Positions 1-9,125 of a stretch of DNA of 64,000 bases are shown in pieces. The stretch spans positions 1,866,001 to 1,930,000 of the forward strand of contig NZ_JANDBC010000001.1 in NCBI RefSeq assembly GCF_024320785.1, given 5' to 3'. The stretch's first letter is position 1. Every line of letters starts with the position of its first letter. A program made the translations under genes and the position numbers. This DNA comes from Gracilimonas sediminicola (GTDB lineage: Bacteria > Bacteroidota > Rhodothermia > Balneolales > Balneolaceae). The notes beneath the pieces were generated by a model, which made no database searches, was not told where the DNA came from, and saw nothing but the letters and a program-made list of their open reading frames with translations.

Positions 1-2
1 TT

Positions 3-545
3 GCTCCCACCGTTTGGATTGGAGTGTTTATTGCTTTTGCCGGATCCGTTCTTCTGGGAATCTCTGATTACAATACGGAGTCAACCTTTGCCAACCCCTT
101 GCTTGGAAATGCGATGGCTTTCGGGGCAGCGGCCATCTTTGCCGTTTATTTTCTGATCGGGAGAAAAATCCGGCAAAATCGATCCTGGCTTGGGTATGTA
201 TTCCCGGTGTATGGTTATGCGGCAGCAACCTGTGTGGTCATTTTGCTGATTGTGGAAGGAATTCCCCAGCACATTTCCCCGGTGGTGATTTGGGTAGGGC
301 TGGGATTAGCCATAGGCCCGCAGCTGATGGGCCACGGTTCCCTGAATTATGCCGTTAAATTCGTTTCGCCGACACTACTTTCCACCTTAATTCTGACCGA
401 ACCCGTATTTGCGACCGTACTTGCGTTTTTTATCCTCGGAGAACTTCCGGCGATTCTTTCTTTTGTGGCCATTTTTGTGACCTTAGTCGGGGTAGTGCTT
501 ACCTGGAAAAAGAAGCCGAAGCATAAGAGAGAGATCGAAGAATAA
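3..545 (+). CDS. EamA/DMT-family transporter, 3' part only
   Basis: The reading frame is open to the left edge, so the N-terminal half of the gene lies outside the window; the GTG at 24 is internal. The visible part has about five hydrophobic helices and the hallmark end of an EamA repeat: a TEPVFA segment followed by a hydrophobic helix and LGE, then a short basic tail (KKKPKHKRE). Proteins of this drug/metabolite transporter superfamily are inner-membrane exporters of small metabolites or amino acids; the substrate cannot be told. The next 270 bp before the following gene hold no clear signal. Confidence 0.85.
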   Translation, partial: APTVWIGVFIAFAGSVLLGISDYNTESTFANPLLGNAMAFGAAAIFAVYFLIGRKIRQNRSWLGYVFPVYGYAAATCVVILLIVEGIPQHISPVVIWVGLGLAIGPQLMGHGSLNYAVKFVSPTLLSTLILTEPVFATVLAFFILGELPAILSFVAIFVTLVGVVLTWKKKPKHKREIEE

Positions 546-814
546 CCCGGCTATTTCAACTCATTTTATCCAATAAGAAGAGTTAGTTTGTAGAAATTTG
601 ATATAGAGAATATCGGTAAGTCAATACAAATCAGTGGTAAAAGACATTTCGCGAACCTTTTCGGTTATTTCAACGTTAGAAATGCTGAATTAGATTAAAC
701 ATTACTAAGAATTCAGGAATTCAGCTTAAATAGGTGTATCATTACTTCCGGCAGATGGAATTGTGACTTCATTATAGAATTGATTTCAAACAATAATGAA
801 ACCAACATCACTTA

Positions 815-2320
815 ATGCTATTTGAAAGAGACAACATTATTGGAGTGTCTAAGTATCTGCTCCTCACCGGCTGTGGAGCTATGCTTTTCTTAAGCTGTTC
901 GCAATCTTCAGACACACGCGAGAACAGCGAAACCCTCCCTGTTTCTGTAAGTGAACCCGTTGAGAGAGATTTTGCAGAGATTAAAAGGAATGGCGTACTC
1001 CGTATGATTACCAGCTACAGTTCGGGCTCCTATTTTCTGTATAAAGGAGTTCAGGTTGGTTTTGAATACGAGCTGCTGAAAGCCTTCACAAAAGAAAATG
1101 ACCTTGCCCTTGAGGTTGTGATTACCGGCCCCGATGAAAGTCCCTATGACCTGCTCAATAGCGGTCGCGGAGATATTATAGCGGCCAATTACACCATCAC
1201 CCCCGAAAGAAAGCAGGTGGTAGAGTTTACCCGTCCGTACAACATGGTTGATCAGCTTATTGTCGTTTCGGATGATCTGGGTTTTAAACCGGAAAGTATT
1301 TCGGATATGGAGGGAATTCCCATCAGCGTTCGCCGAAACAGCTCGTATTACGTTCGCTTAAAAGAGCTTAAAGATGAAGGCTTCCCGGTGAACATCAACA
1401 TTATTCCTGAAGATATGGACACCGAGTCGGTATTATTTCAGGTAGCCGATGGTACGTATGAAGCTACCGTTGCCGACGACAATATTTTTGATGCGGCCGA
1501 TAAATACATGAATGGCCTTATAAAAGGACCACTAATTGCCGAAAGTGATACCATTGCCTGGGCAGTCCGCAAAAATGCCCCCGATCTCGAATATCAGCTA
1601 AACCGTTTCCTGTACAAGCATTTTCGTTTTGATGAGGATGGGGTTCCCAAACGCTCTGCATTTCTGAATGTATTAAGGAAAAAATACTTTGAGTCGGGCA
1701 ACCAAATAGCTGATTATTACAGCCCTAATTATCAGGGAGAGCAATATGGCACCATTTCTCCCTATGATAATATGATTCGTGAGGTAGCCGATGAAATGGA
1801 TGTCGACTGGGTGATGCTTACCGCTATAGCTGCGCAGGAATCGAAATTTAATCCAAGCTCGGTGAGCTGGGCAGGAGCTGTCGGGATTATGCAGGTGTTG
1901 CCAAGGTTCTCAGAAATCTCATCCGACTCATTGTACATCCCGGAAGTGAATATTCGTGAAGGGGCTAAAATTCTGGCTTCTCATCTTGATCACTATGCTT
2001 ATATGGATTCTACCAATAAATGGTCGTTTGCCCTGGCTGCATACAATGCCGGTTCCGGCCACCTGGCTGATGCCCGCCGGCTCACTATCGATCACAATAA
2101 AAACCCGAATGAGTGGGAAGATGTGTCGGAGTCTTTACTAAAGCTGATGCAGCGCAAGTACTACCAGAATGCACGCTATGGCTTTTGCAGGGGTATCGAA
2201 ACGGTTCGGTATGTAAATGAAATTATGAACCGGTACAGTACCTATCAAACCATATTGGCGCATAACAGAGAAAAGACCGCAACGGGAACCGGAGTGCTGG
2301 GTTTAAAAACCTTTAATTAA
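815..2320 (+). CDS. MltF-like membrane-bound lytic murein transglycosylase (lipoprotein)
   Basis: 501 residues. A hydrophobic N-terminus (about 12-28) ends at a Cys that can serve as a lipobox (Cys28, or Cys20 in LTGC), which suggests a lipoprotein. Residues about 55-290 form an SBP_bac_3 periplasmic solute-binding domain and residues about 312-450 an SLT transglycosylase domain. The catalytic Glu342 sits in AAQES, followed by GAVGIMQVLP and AAYNAG. This order matches MltF, which cleaves the peptidoglycan glycan strand and is regulated by its binding domain. The stop overlaps the convergent phosphatase gene by 8 bp inside a shared TTAATTAA. Family assignment is firm; the ligand is unknown. 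Confidence 0.92.
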   Translation: MLFERDNIIGVSKYLLLTGCGAMLFLSCSQSSDTRENSETLPVSVSEPVERDFAEIKRNGVLRMITSYSSGSYFLYKGVQVGFEYELLKAFTKENDLALEVVITGPDESPYDLLNSGRGDIIAANYTITPERKQVVEFTRPYNMVDQLIVVSDDLGFKPESISDMEGIPISVRRNSSYYVRLKELKDEGFPVNINIIPEDMDTESVLFQVADGTYEATVADDNIFDAADKYMNGLIKGPLIAESDTIAWAVRKNAPDLEYQLNRFLYKHFRFDEDGVPKRSAFLNVLRKKYFESGNQIADYYSPNYQGEQYGTISPYDNMIREVADEMDVDWVMLTAIAAQESKFNPSSVSWAGAVGIMQVLPRFSEISSDSLYIPEVNIREGAKILASHLDHYAYMDSTNKWSFALAAYNAGSGHLADARRLTIDHNKNPNEWEDVSESLLKLMQRKYYQNARYGFCRGIETVRYVNEIMNRYSTYQTILAHNREKTATGTGVLGLKTFN

Positions 2321-4040
2321 CCTTCAGCACCAGTATGGTGATGTCATCGTACTGAATGCCATCCGAAAAGTCCATAATGTCATCGATAACAGCATTCATT
2401 ATTTCGCTTGATGATTTTTCAAGATGGGATTGAATGCATTGAATAAGCCTTTCTTCTTCGTACTCTTCGGTTTGCTCGGGGTTCATCGCTTCGGTAACGC
2501 CATCTGTATAAAAAATCAATGTATCGCCGGCTTGCAGGTCAATGGAGGCAGAATCATAAGGCATCATGGAAGGCATTGCGCCTAAAATCACGCCACCCGC
2601 ATCAAGTTCAACCGGTTCTTTACTGCCTTTTTTGAATAGCATTGGGTTGTTATGGCCCGCATTCACATAATCAAATTGCTTGCCATCAGCTGATATTTTT
2701 CCCCAGAAGAAAGTAATGAATTTGTCAGCCGGTGTGTTTTTATGGATGATATCATTAATGCTTCCGGTTGCTTCAGCCAGCGTTATGTCAATGGGGGCTA
2801 AGGCATGTAACATCGATTGCAGGTTGGCCATCAACAAAGAAGCCGGCACACCTTTGCCGGTTACATCGGCAATGGCGAGTATATGTCCGTTGTCAGGAGT
2901 TTCAAGCACATCGAAATAGTCGCCACCCACCTGACGGGAAGAAATGTTTGTGGCCTCTAAATCAAAGCCTTCGATAGTTGGAATTGGGGAAGGAAGCAGC
3001 CCTTGCTGAATGGTTTTGGCAAGGTTGAGTTCCTCTTCCATTCGCTGTTTTTCTATCCGCTCTTCGAGCAATAATGTCTTTTGGATGGTAAGTAATGCCA
3101 GGTTCCCCAGCGACTGTAAAAAGTTGACCTGCTCTTTACCATAAGGCTCTTTATTGGCAGGAGCTCCAACCCCTACAACACCAATTTTTTCATTCTGAAA
3201 GCGGAGCGCAATTAGCAGTTTGATGCCGTTTTTCTCCAAAAAGGGGCAGTCATGTTCTTCATCACAATAGAAAACATCTTCGAGTTCAAAAAGGGTATTC
3301 AGCTCTTTATCAGTAGGCTGTTCCTTCAACCCGCTGCTGGATACGATAGATTTTTCTCCGTCAATATCCAGCACAAAAAAGAATGTTCGGATCAACATTT
3401 GCCCCAGCATGGCAAACTTAAAGGTTCGGGCAATTTCATCCCGGTCCACCATCAAATTGAAATCTTTACTGAGTTCCAGAAGGGTGTTCAGGTCGTGTAC
3501 TTTACGATCGAGCTTCCGGTTTATCAGTCGAAGCTCCTGGAACATTCTGGAGTTAGCTATGGCAACCGAAGAAATAATAGTCAGGCTTTCGATGAACTCC
3601 AGTTCGCTGGCTGTAAGCGGCTGCTTATTTCCCTTTGGCCCCAGACACAAAAAACCAAGGTGATGGTTGGTGGTTCTCAGGTTAAAAAAGATACTGCCTT
3701 CAGCCAGGCCCAGTTTTTTTGAAATCTCAGGAAATTCTTCCGCTTTAAGTACCGTACGATCCAGCTCGGCCTCAGGAAATTCAAGCTGAACTGAATCATC
3801 CTCATCAAGATTACTCTTTCCCTTAATCTTGCTTACCAGGTAAAAATGGTTCGAGCCTTTGTTGATGAGAATCATACCCTTGGGTACCAGTAGCTTCCCC
3901 ATGGTAATCAGCAAAAGATTGTTCAGTACAAAATCCGGTTCCTGAGACTCGATGAGCATCCGGCTGGTTTCCAGCAGGGTGCGAAGCTCAAATCGGCTTT
4001 GACGTTCTTCAGTATTCGAAAGAGAGGTTTTAGTATCCAC
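2313..4040 (-). CDS. GAF-domain PP2C/SpoIIE-type serine phosphatase (RsbU-like)
   Basis: 575 residues. Two GAF-like sensory regions (about 20-160 and 185-330) and a helical linker (EERIEKQRMEEEL) precede a SpoIIE/PP2C phosphatase domain (about 345-575). Metal-binding and core motifs are visible: GGDYFDV, ADVTGKGVPA, NAGHNNP and FYTDGVTEAMN. Enzymes of this type dephosphorylate a STAS anti-anti-sigma factor in a partner-switching cascade. The upstream genes on the same strand encode the matching kinase/anti-sigma and STAS partners, 6 and 12 bp apart, so all three are probably one operon. The input signal and the target sigma factor or other effector are not visible. Confidence 0.92.
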   Translation of the reverse strand: MDTKTSLSNTEERQSRFELRTLLETSRMLIESQEPDFVLNNLLLITMGKLLVPKGMILINKGSNHFYLVSKIKGKSNLDEDDSVQLEFPEAELDRTVLKAEEFPEISKKLGLAEGSIFFNLRTTNHHLGFLCLGPKGNKQPLTASELEFIESLTIISSVAIANSRMFQELRLINRKLDRKVHDLNTLLELSKDFNLMVDRDEIARTFKFAMLGQMLIRTFFFVLDIDGEKSIVSSSGLKEQPTDKELNTLFELEDVFYCDEEHDCPFLEKNGIKLLIALRFQNEKIGVVGVGAPANKEPYGKEQVNFLQSLGNLALLTIQKTLLLEERIEKQRMEEELNLAKTIQQGLLPSPIPTIEGFDLEATNISSRQVGGDYFDVLETPDNGHILAIADVTGKGVPASLLMANLQSMLHALAPIDITLAEATGSINDIIHKNTPADKFITFFWGKISADGKQFDYVNAGHNNPMLFKKGSKEPVELDAGGVILGAMPSMMPYDSASIDLQAGDTLIFYTDGVTEAMNPEQTEEYEEERLIQCIQSHLEKSSSEIMNAVIDDIMDFSDGIQYDDITILVLKVN

Positions 4041-4046
4041 GATGCG

Positions 4047-4469
4047 TCAAAGGTTTTTGACCATACGTATTTCGTTGGTATGTCCTTTGCGGTTATACTG
4101 TACCTGATCCATGAGCTTACGGATCAGGTAAACGCCCATGCCGCCGCGTTTCTTTTCTTTGATGCGTTGCATAAGGTCGGGTTCACTGTAAGTGCTGGGG
4201 TCAAAACTATTCCCTTCATCCATCAATGAAATCCATAGCTGGTTGGCGTTGGAGCCAATTTCTATATTCACTTTTTCGGTGGGGGAGTTTTTATAGGCGT
4301 GTTTAATAATATTTGTGTAGGCTTCATCCACTGCCAGCCTTATTTCTGAAATATCTTTTTGGCTGAGCCCGATATTCTCGGCATGGGCAGCTACAAAATC
4401 CCGCACTTTGGCGAGATGCTCTGTAGAAGCTTCAACAGAAAGGGTTTGTATGTTATTATTTCCAGCCAC
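4047..4469 (-). CDS. RsbW-type anti-sigma factor / serine kinase (HATPase_c)
   Basis: 140 residues, the usual size for RsbW/SpoIIAB-like proteins. It is a single GHKL ATPase domain: N-box DEAYTNIIKHAY, D-box DEGNSFDP and G-box GGMGVYLIRKL. It should bind ATP, phosphorylate the STAS protein encoded just upstream, and sequester a partner. The gene lies between the STAS gene and the PP2C phosphatase gene, with only a few bases between them, which strongly supports a partner-switching module. No sigma factor gene is adjacent, so the output could be a sigma factor elsewhere or a non-transcriptional target. Confidence 0.9.
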   Translation of the reverse strand: MAGNNNIQTLSVEASTEHLAKVRDFVAAHAENIGLSQKDISEIRLAVDEAYTNIIKHAYKNSPTEKVNIEIGSNANQLWISLMDEGNSFDPSTYSEPDLMQRIKEKKRGGMGVYLIRKLMDQVQYNRKGHTNEIRMVKNL

Positions 4470-4481
4470 TCTCTTGGTTAT

Positions 4482-4829
4482 TTAATTGTCAAAGCTTTCT
4501 AAGGCTTCTTTTTCATCTTCCAGGATATCATACAAAGTTGGAAAGCCCAACAGATCGAATACGTTATAAACGCGGTCGTTCATATTTGTTAGTTTGATGT
4601 CGCCGCCTAAACTTCTCACATCTTCGATGTAAGCCATAAAAACACCTAAACCGGCACTGGCTATATAATCCAGGCCGGAGCAGTTGACGATGATAGCATA
4701 GCTTTCTTCATCAATTAACGATTTTAGTGCGTTCTCAAGCTGAGAAGCAGTATGCGCATCAAGCTCTCCACTGATATCCAGTATACTTACGTGATCATGT
4801 TGGCGTGTAGCAATACTGAAATTTTTCAT
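4482..4829 (-). CDS. STAS-domain anti-sigma factor antagonist (RsbV/SpoIIAA-like)
   Basis: 115 residues, a single STAS domain. The phosphorylatable serine is Ser58 in YIASAGLG, after the strand IIVNCSGLD. In its dephosphorylated form the protein would bind the anti-sigma kinase encoded by the next gene and free that protein's target. It is the first gene of a three-gene minus-strand operon (STAS, kinase, PP2C phosphatase). The family assignment is secure; the regulon is unknown. Confidence 0.92.
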   Translation of the reverse strand: MKNFSIATRQHDHVSILDISGELDAHTASQLENALKSLIDEESYAIIVNCSGLDYIASAGLGVFMAYIEDVRSLGGDIKLTNMNDRVYNVFDLLGFPTLYDILEDEKEALESFDN

Positions 4830-4941
4830 TCCACTTTTATTGAGGTTGGTGAATGATGTTGAAGCTGCATAATAACGTAAACCGTAGAATTAGGAAAGTT
4901 TTTCGGAGTGGAAGGTTACGAAGTTGGAATAAAAAAGATGC

Positions 4942-4980
4942 AAAAAAATAGCCCCGCACATTTATCTAATGTGCGGGGCT
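4942..4980 (-). terminator. Rho-independent terminator of the SPOR lipoprotein gene
   Basis: A perfect 12-bp inverted repeat (AGCCCCGCACAT at 4950-4961, its complement at 4969-4980) with a 7-nt loop. On the minus strand it is followed by a run of seven U (A-run 4942-4948), so it terminates transcription arriving from the gene at 5077-5568. Confidence 0.9.
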
Positions 4981-5076
4981 GACTATTCATCAAGAGAGAC
5001 GCTACTTGAGCGCATCTGTAATTAAGCAAATGCTTGGGAGAGATACAACTATAAATTATTTAAGCTTAAAATAGTA

Positions 5077-5568
5077 TCAGCTTCCTGATCTCTGGACTTT
5101 AGAAACCCAGTAGCCGGTATTCAATTCACTACCAAGTTCAGCCCCAAATTCTTCAGCTTCAGCTTTCTCAGCGAAAAAGCCAACCCGAAGCCGGAACCAA
5201 ACATCACCGGTTTCTTCTTTCCCTATTTTAACCGTATATACATGAGGATAATCACGATCGGTTAAGGTATTTTTATATTCGTTAGCCTCTTCTTCCGACC
5301 GGAAAGCTCCAACCTGAACTACATATGTTCCGTCTTCAGCAAACTGAGGACCCTGTTGCTCTTCCACCATTTCCTGTTGTTGCTGGGCTTGTGCAATACT
5401 GTCTTCCCGGGCCTGCATCATCTCAGCGATTCTTTGTTCCTGTACTTGTCTCAGAGAATCAAGCCGGGCTTGTTCAGCGGCTCTTCGTTCTTCTTCGCTT
5501 GGTCCGCACGCCTGGAAACTCACCAAAGCCACTGCCAACAACAATGTGTAGATGCTTACTTTTTTCAT
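5077..5568 (-). CDS. SPOR-domain lipoprotein
   Basis: 163 residues. A signal peptide ends in the lipobox FQAC (Cys21), so the protein should be lipid-anchored facing the periplasm. Residues about 24-75 are a charged Gln/Glu/Arg-rich helix, probably a coiled-coil spacer. Residues about 80-155 form a SPOR domain (YVVQVGAFRSEEEA ... WFRLRVGFF), which binds denuded peptidoglycan glycans at division sites. It is transcribed alone and has its own strong terminator downstream. It may act in cell-wall remodelling during division, but the exact partner is unknown. Confidence 0.9.
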   Translation of the reverse strand: MKKVSIYTLLLAVALVSFQACGPSEEERRAAEQARLDSLRQVQEQRIAEMMQAREDSIAQAQQQQEMVEEQQGPQFAEDGTYVVQVGAFRSEEEANEYKNTLTDRDYPHVYTVKIGKEETGDVWFRLRVGFFAEKAEAEEFGAELGSELNTGYWVSKVQRSGS

Positions 5569-5743
5569 AAGAATAGTAGTTAGTTGATAATTATCTGTAA
5601 ATGGTATTCCCGAAACGAATTAAACTTACATTATCCCAACCTGTTTCACAAATATTCACGGGGCAAAACTTTCAGAAGTATCAGATTAGTCCGTATCTTA
5701 TATAGACTGAATCTAAATGAATATATTTTGGTTCAGCAACTAC

Positions 5744-6790
5744 ATGAAAAACTCTCTGTTAAAAATATCCGGATTAACGAAGTCATTCGACCAAAGCGGG
5801 CCCGTTGTAAACGATGTCAGTTTTGAAGTTGGTAAGAATGAAATATTCGCACTTTTAGGCCCCAGCGGGTGCGGGAAGACTACAACCCTGCGCCTAATCG
5901 CAGGTTTTGAACAATGCGAAGCCGGCGAAGTACACATCGAAAATGAGCTGGTTGAAAGTACCCGGAAACGCCTTTCTCCACAGAAAAGAGAGATAGGTTT
6001 TGTGTTTCAGGACTACGCACTTTTCCCACACATGAACGCGCTCGAGAATGTGGCTTTTGGCCTTCGGGAAGTAGAGAAAAAGAAGCGTCCGGTGTTAGCT
6101 GAAGAAGTGCTTTGCCGAACGGGTATGGAAAAGTACAAACACCGTATGCCTGATGAACTCTCCGGTGGGCAGCAGCAGCGCGTAGCGCTGGCCCGGGCTA
6201 TCGCCCCCAAGCCGAGGCTCGTGCTAATGGATGAGCCTTTTTCAGGACTCGATGCCATGCTCCGCGACACCACCCGAAAAGAAGTTCGTGCTATTCTGAA
6301 GAAATCAGGGATGAGTGCAATTCTTGTAACTCATGATCAGGAGGAAGCCCTTTCTTTTGCCGACCGGATCGCAGTTATGAATAACGGGCAGATTGAGCAA
6401 ATCGGGACTCCGGAAGAGGTGTACTATCATCCCAAAACACAATTTGTAGCCCAGTTTTTAGGCCGAACGAACTTATTCCGAGCTCATGCTGACGGATCTG
6501 ATAATGTAGAAACCCGGCTGGGTCCGGTTAAAATAAACAAAGAAGCTGAAGGCCTGATTTTATGTTCCATCCGCCCGGAGCACCTGACCATTGAGCGGTG
6601 CAAAGAAAATGGAAATGAAAGCGGCATCATTGTTGGGCGGGAGTTTCGCGGGCACGATATTACCTACCACGTACTTTTTAAGGGAGATAAGTACATTGTT
6701 CATACCGATAACCGGCTTCTGTTTGATGTGGACGAGCATGTAATTGTGAAACCTCTGGAGCCGGCTGTAGTATTAGAACAGAAAGCCTGA
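5744..6790 (+). CDS. ABC transporter ATP-binding protein with C-terminal TOBE domain (FbpC/PotA type)
   Basis: About 348 residues from the ATG at 5744; an in-frame ATG at 5717 would add nine residues of weak homology. Full ATPase motifs are present: Walker A GPSGCGKT, Q-loop FVFQDYALFPH, signature LSGGQQQR, Walker B LVLMDEP and switch LVTHDQEEAL. A FLGRTNLF segment then leads into a TOBE-like beta region (SIRPEHL). This is the layout of importer ATPases for iron, spermidine or sulfate (CUT1/FbpC group). No permease or binding-protein gene is adjacent, so it is an orphan subunit and the substrate is unknown. Confidence 0.9.
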   Translation: MKNSLLKISGLTKSFDQSGPVVNDVSFEVGKNEIFALLGPSGCGKTTTLRLIAGFEQCEAGEVHIENELVESTRKRLSPQKREIGFVFQDYALFPHMNALENVAFGLREVEKKKRPVLAEEVLCRTGMEKYKHRMPDELSGGQQQRVALARAIAPKPRLVLMDEPFSGLDAMLRDTTRKEVRAILKKSGMSAILVTHDQEEALSFADRIAVMNNGQIEQIGTPEEVYYHPKTQFVAQFLGRTNLFRAHADGSDNVETRLGPVKINKEAEGLILCSIRPEHLTIERCKENGNESGIIVGREFRGHDITYHVLFKGDKYIVHTDNRLLFDVDEHVIVKPLEPAVVLEQKA

Positions 6791-6818
6791 ACCGAAATTA
6801 AAATCTAACCGAAGTATT

Positions 6819-7103
6819 ATGTCATTTTTTGGATTTCTTTTGTTACTGCTGATCGCCGCTATTTGTGGAGGTATAGGGCAAAGCATCAGCGGATATAGTT
6901 TTGGAGGCTGCCTGATCTCAGCCGGGGTTGGTTTTATTGGTGCCATTATTGGCAAGTGGATTGCCAGCGAACTGGGCCTTCCTGAACTTTGGACTATTGA
7001 AATCAGCGGAAGTCCCTTCCCCGTTATTTGGTCTATCATCGGGGCCGCATTATTCACCGCTATTCTCGGCGCTATCATGAGGGGCAAGGAAAAAGCAATC
7101 TGA
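6819..7103 (+). CDS. GlsB/YeaQ/YmgE-family small membrane protein
   Basis: 94 residues with three hydrophobic helices rich in glycine (ICGGIGQ, GGCLISAGVGFIGAIIG, IIGAALFTAILG). The spacing and the GxxGxxIG pattern fit the transglycosylase-associated (GlsB/YeaQ/YmgE) family, small inner-membrane proteins linked to stress responses whose biochemistry is unclear. It starts 28 bp after the ABC ATPase gene and may be co-transcribed with it. The central insertion (ELGLPELWTIEISG) makes it slightly longer than typical members. Confidence 0.75.
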   Translation: MSFFGFLLLLLIAAICGGIGQSISGYSFGGCLISAGVGFIGAIIGKWIASELGLPELWTIEISGSPFPVIWSIIGAALFTAILGAIMRGKEKAI

Positions 7104-7206
7104 CGTTTTCACTCTTATCATAATTGATAAGATTTGTGAAGCCCCTTCCATTTGCCGCAGGTATTTCGTAATTAGCAGCTTCTTATTAATGCTAAAATCG
7201 GGATAT

Positions 7207-8526
7207 ATGTATAAGTCATTTATTTATGCGGTGATTCTTTTTCTAAACATAAGCGGGTTTACAGCCTTAGCTCAGGTAAACGATGAACTGCCAAAGCGGA
7301 GTGATAATCTTGAGGTGCTTTCTCATGTGCCACTGGGAGCTCCTTTAAGTGTTACGGATATTGTAATTGAACAGGAATTAAGCCGCCCATATGCTTACGT
7401 GGGAAGGATGCAGGCCGAGAAAGGCTTCGACATCATTGACTTATCAAATCCTGAAAAAGCAGAGGTAATTTACCGCTGGCGAATGCCAAATGAAGAGCTG
7501 CATGTTGGGCTGGGCGGAATGGATCCCAAATACTTCAAGCATAAAAACCGCTACTATGTGGTACAGTCGCTGCAGTTTTTTCAGGGCGGACCAAATACCG
7601 ATGCCGGCGCCGTTGTCGTTGATGTAACCGGATTACCGGATGTGAGCAAAGTGAAAACGGTGGGTTATGTTCGGAATGCAGAACACCCGGGTGGCTTCCA
7701 CAATATATTTATGTACAAGCATTCTGATGGCCGGCCCCTGCTGTTTGCCACCACCTCTGGAGATGATGCCTATGTATATGACCTTGGGAAATTTGTTGAA
7801 GGGAAAGAAGATATCCTTGCCGGAACCATTCCCAACCCGGACACTCCTGCTCGCATGGCCGGTGCTTCTTTAGGGTATCATGATTTTTATGTAGGATATC
7901 ATCCCGATAGCCAGCAAGATCGCTTTTATGGCGGTGGAGCCGGCGGTTATTTTGTATTTGATGTGACTGAGATGGATTCGGTCAGCTTGCTGGCTTCAGT
8001 GACCGGCGTGAGCGGAGTTGTTTGGGGACACACGGTTACCCCATCACCGGATGGCCGTTATATTGTCGGGGAAACAGAATACATGCACGCCCCGCTGCGC
8101 ATTTTTGACCTGAAGCCCGCTCTTGACGGTGACGTTCAGAACATCAGCGATCCCATAAGTTCCTGGAATTTTGACTATGAAAACCTGGTGCACAATCACG
8201 AAGTAAGGTGGCCGTATCTATTCGTGTCCGGTTATGAAGATGGCTTACTGGTTGTGGATTTATTCAGCCCGGATGAACCGAAAACGGTTGCCTATTATGA
8301 TACCTTTCTTGGGAAGCATCAGTCCGGAATGTGTGGGGATAATACCTGTAACGGAGCTTTTGGAGTAGATGTGCGCAATGAAGACGGCCTCATCGTAGTT
8401 AGCGATATGGGAACCGGATTCTGGGCATTCCGGCTGGACGACTTCCAGGGCTGGAACGGCCGCGGCTGGGGACTCCCGAATATCTCCAGTGCTCAGAACT
8501 GGGATGATGGTCCTACAGAGAACTAA
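7207..8526 (+). CDS. Secreted LVIVD-type beta-propeller protein
   Basis: About 439 residues from the ATG at 7207, which places a clean signal peptide (MYKSFIYAVILFLNISGFTALAQ) at the start; an in-frame ATG at 7189 is also possible. The mature protein is a run of beta-propeller blades with recurring segments such as GFDIIDLSNPEKAEVI, YFVFDVTEMDSV and LLVVDLFSPDEPKTV. Conserved-looking His clusters (HPGGFHN, GYHDFY, WGHT, HNHEVRW) resemble the metal-binding rim of methanethiol oxidase/SBP56-like propellers; that link is inference. It lies 29 bp before an unknown secreted protein and upstream of a multicopper oxidase, probably one operon. Confidence 0.75.
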   Translation: MYKSFIYAVILFLNISGFTALAQVNDELPKRSDNLEVLSHVPLGAPLSVTDIVIEQELSRPYAYVGRMQAEKGFDIIDLSNPEKAEVIYRWRMPNEELHVGLGGMDPKYFKHKNRYYVVQSLQFFQGGPNTDAGAVVVDVTGLPDVSKVKTVGYVRNAEHPGGFHNIFMYKHSDGRPLLFATTSGDDAYVYDLGKFVEGKEDILAGTIPNPDTPARMAGASLGYHDFYVGYHPDSQQDRFYGGGAGGYFVFDVTEMDSVSLLASVTGVSGVVWGHTVTPSPDGRYIVGETEYMHAPLRIFDLKPALDGDVQNISDPISSWNFDYENLVHNHEVRWPYLFVSGYEDGLLVVDLFSPDEPKTVAYYDTFLGKHQSGMCGDNTCNGAFGVDVRNEDGLIVVSDMGTGFWAFRLDDFQGWNGRGWGLPNISSAQNWDDGPTEN

Positions 8527-8555
8527 TTTCTCAAAGTAAAAGTATTAGATCGGTT

Positions 8556-9125
8556 ATGATCAGGAAAAGAAACCTCATTATTGCCTTACTGCTTATTGGT
8601 TCGGCTTTAAATGCAGAACTTAAAGCCGGTACCGACGCAGGAGATATGTACCCACCTTTGGTATGTGCAGAGCGTGGCTCTGAATATTACACCATCGACC
8701 TGGTAACCACCAAGAATGTACCCGGTACAGGTTTGGCCAAGGGCAAGGCCGTCATGAAGTTCAATCCTAATCCATTTGGTATTTCCATCACTAAAGACGG
8801 CTCCTACCAACACCGGCTGGATATAAAACTGAACAAAGTGAACAAACCCCAAAAAGGAACCTTTGTGGCCTGGGTCACAACTCCCAACTTAGATAACATT
8901 AAGACGCTGGGTACCTTGGATAAAAACCTGGAAACAAGCGGCACAGTGAACTGGAATAAATACATTGTGGTAATCACATTGGAAGAAGGTGTTCCGAAAA
9001 GCGATTCTTCTATGTGGTCGGGGCCTATTGCCTTTCGCGGACTATCCCGGAGTGGACTTATGCACACCATGGCCGGCCACGGCCCATTTGCCCAGGAACC
9101 CTGTGCTAAGTACGGATATTATTAA
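8556..9125 (+). CDS. Secreted protein of unknown function, multicopper oxidase operon
   Basis: 189 residues with a signal peptide (IIALLLIGSALNAE). I do not recognise the family. The mature part looks beta-rich, begins with a Cys-containing segment (PPLVCAERGSEYY) and ends with a His/Met-containing segment (GLMHTMAGHGPF) followed by a second Cys, residues that could bind copper. Its stop codon overlaps the start of the multicopper oxidase gene by one base (TAATG), so the two are translationally coupled. That supports a role with the oxidase, for example as a copper or electron-transfer partner, but this is inference. Confidence 0.8.
   Translation: MIRKRNLIIALLLIGSALNAELKAGTDAGDMYPPLVCAERGSEYYTIDLVTTKNVPGTGLAKGKAVMKFNPNPFGISITKDGSYQHRLDIKLNKVNKPQKGTFVAWVTTPNLDNIKTLGTLDKNLETSGTVNWNKYIVVITLEEGVPKSDSSMWSGPIAFRGLSRSGLMHTMAGHGPFAQEPCAKYGYY

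Noticed and set aside
683..725. GCTGAATT ... AATTCAGC inverted repeat before the transglycosylase
   Set aside because: The loop is long and no T-run or known operator pattern follows.
7113..7131. Hairpin CTTATCA-TAAT-TGATAAG after the small membrane protein gene
   Set aside because: The stem is short and AT-rich and has no T-run; not enough for a terminator.
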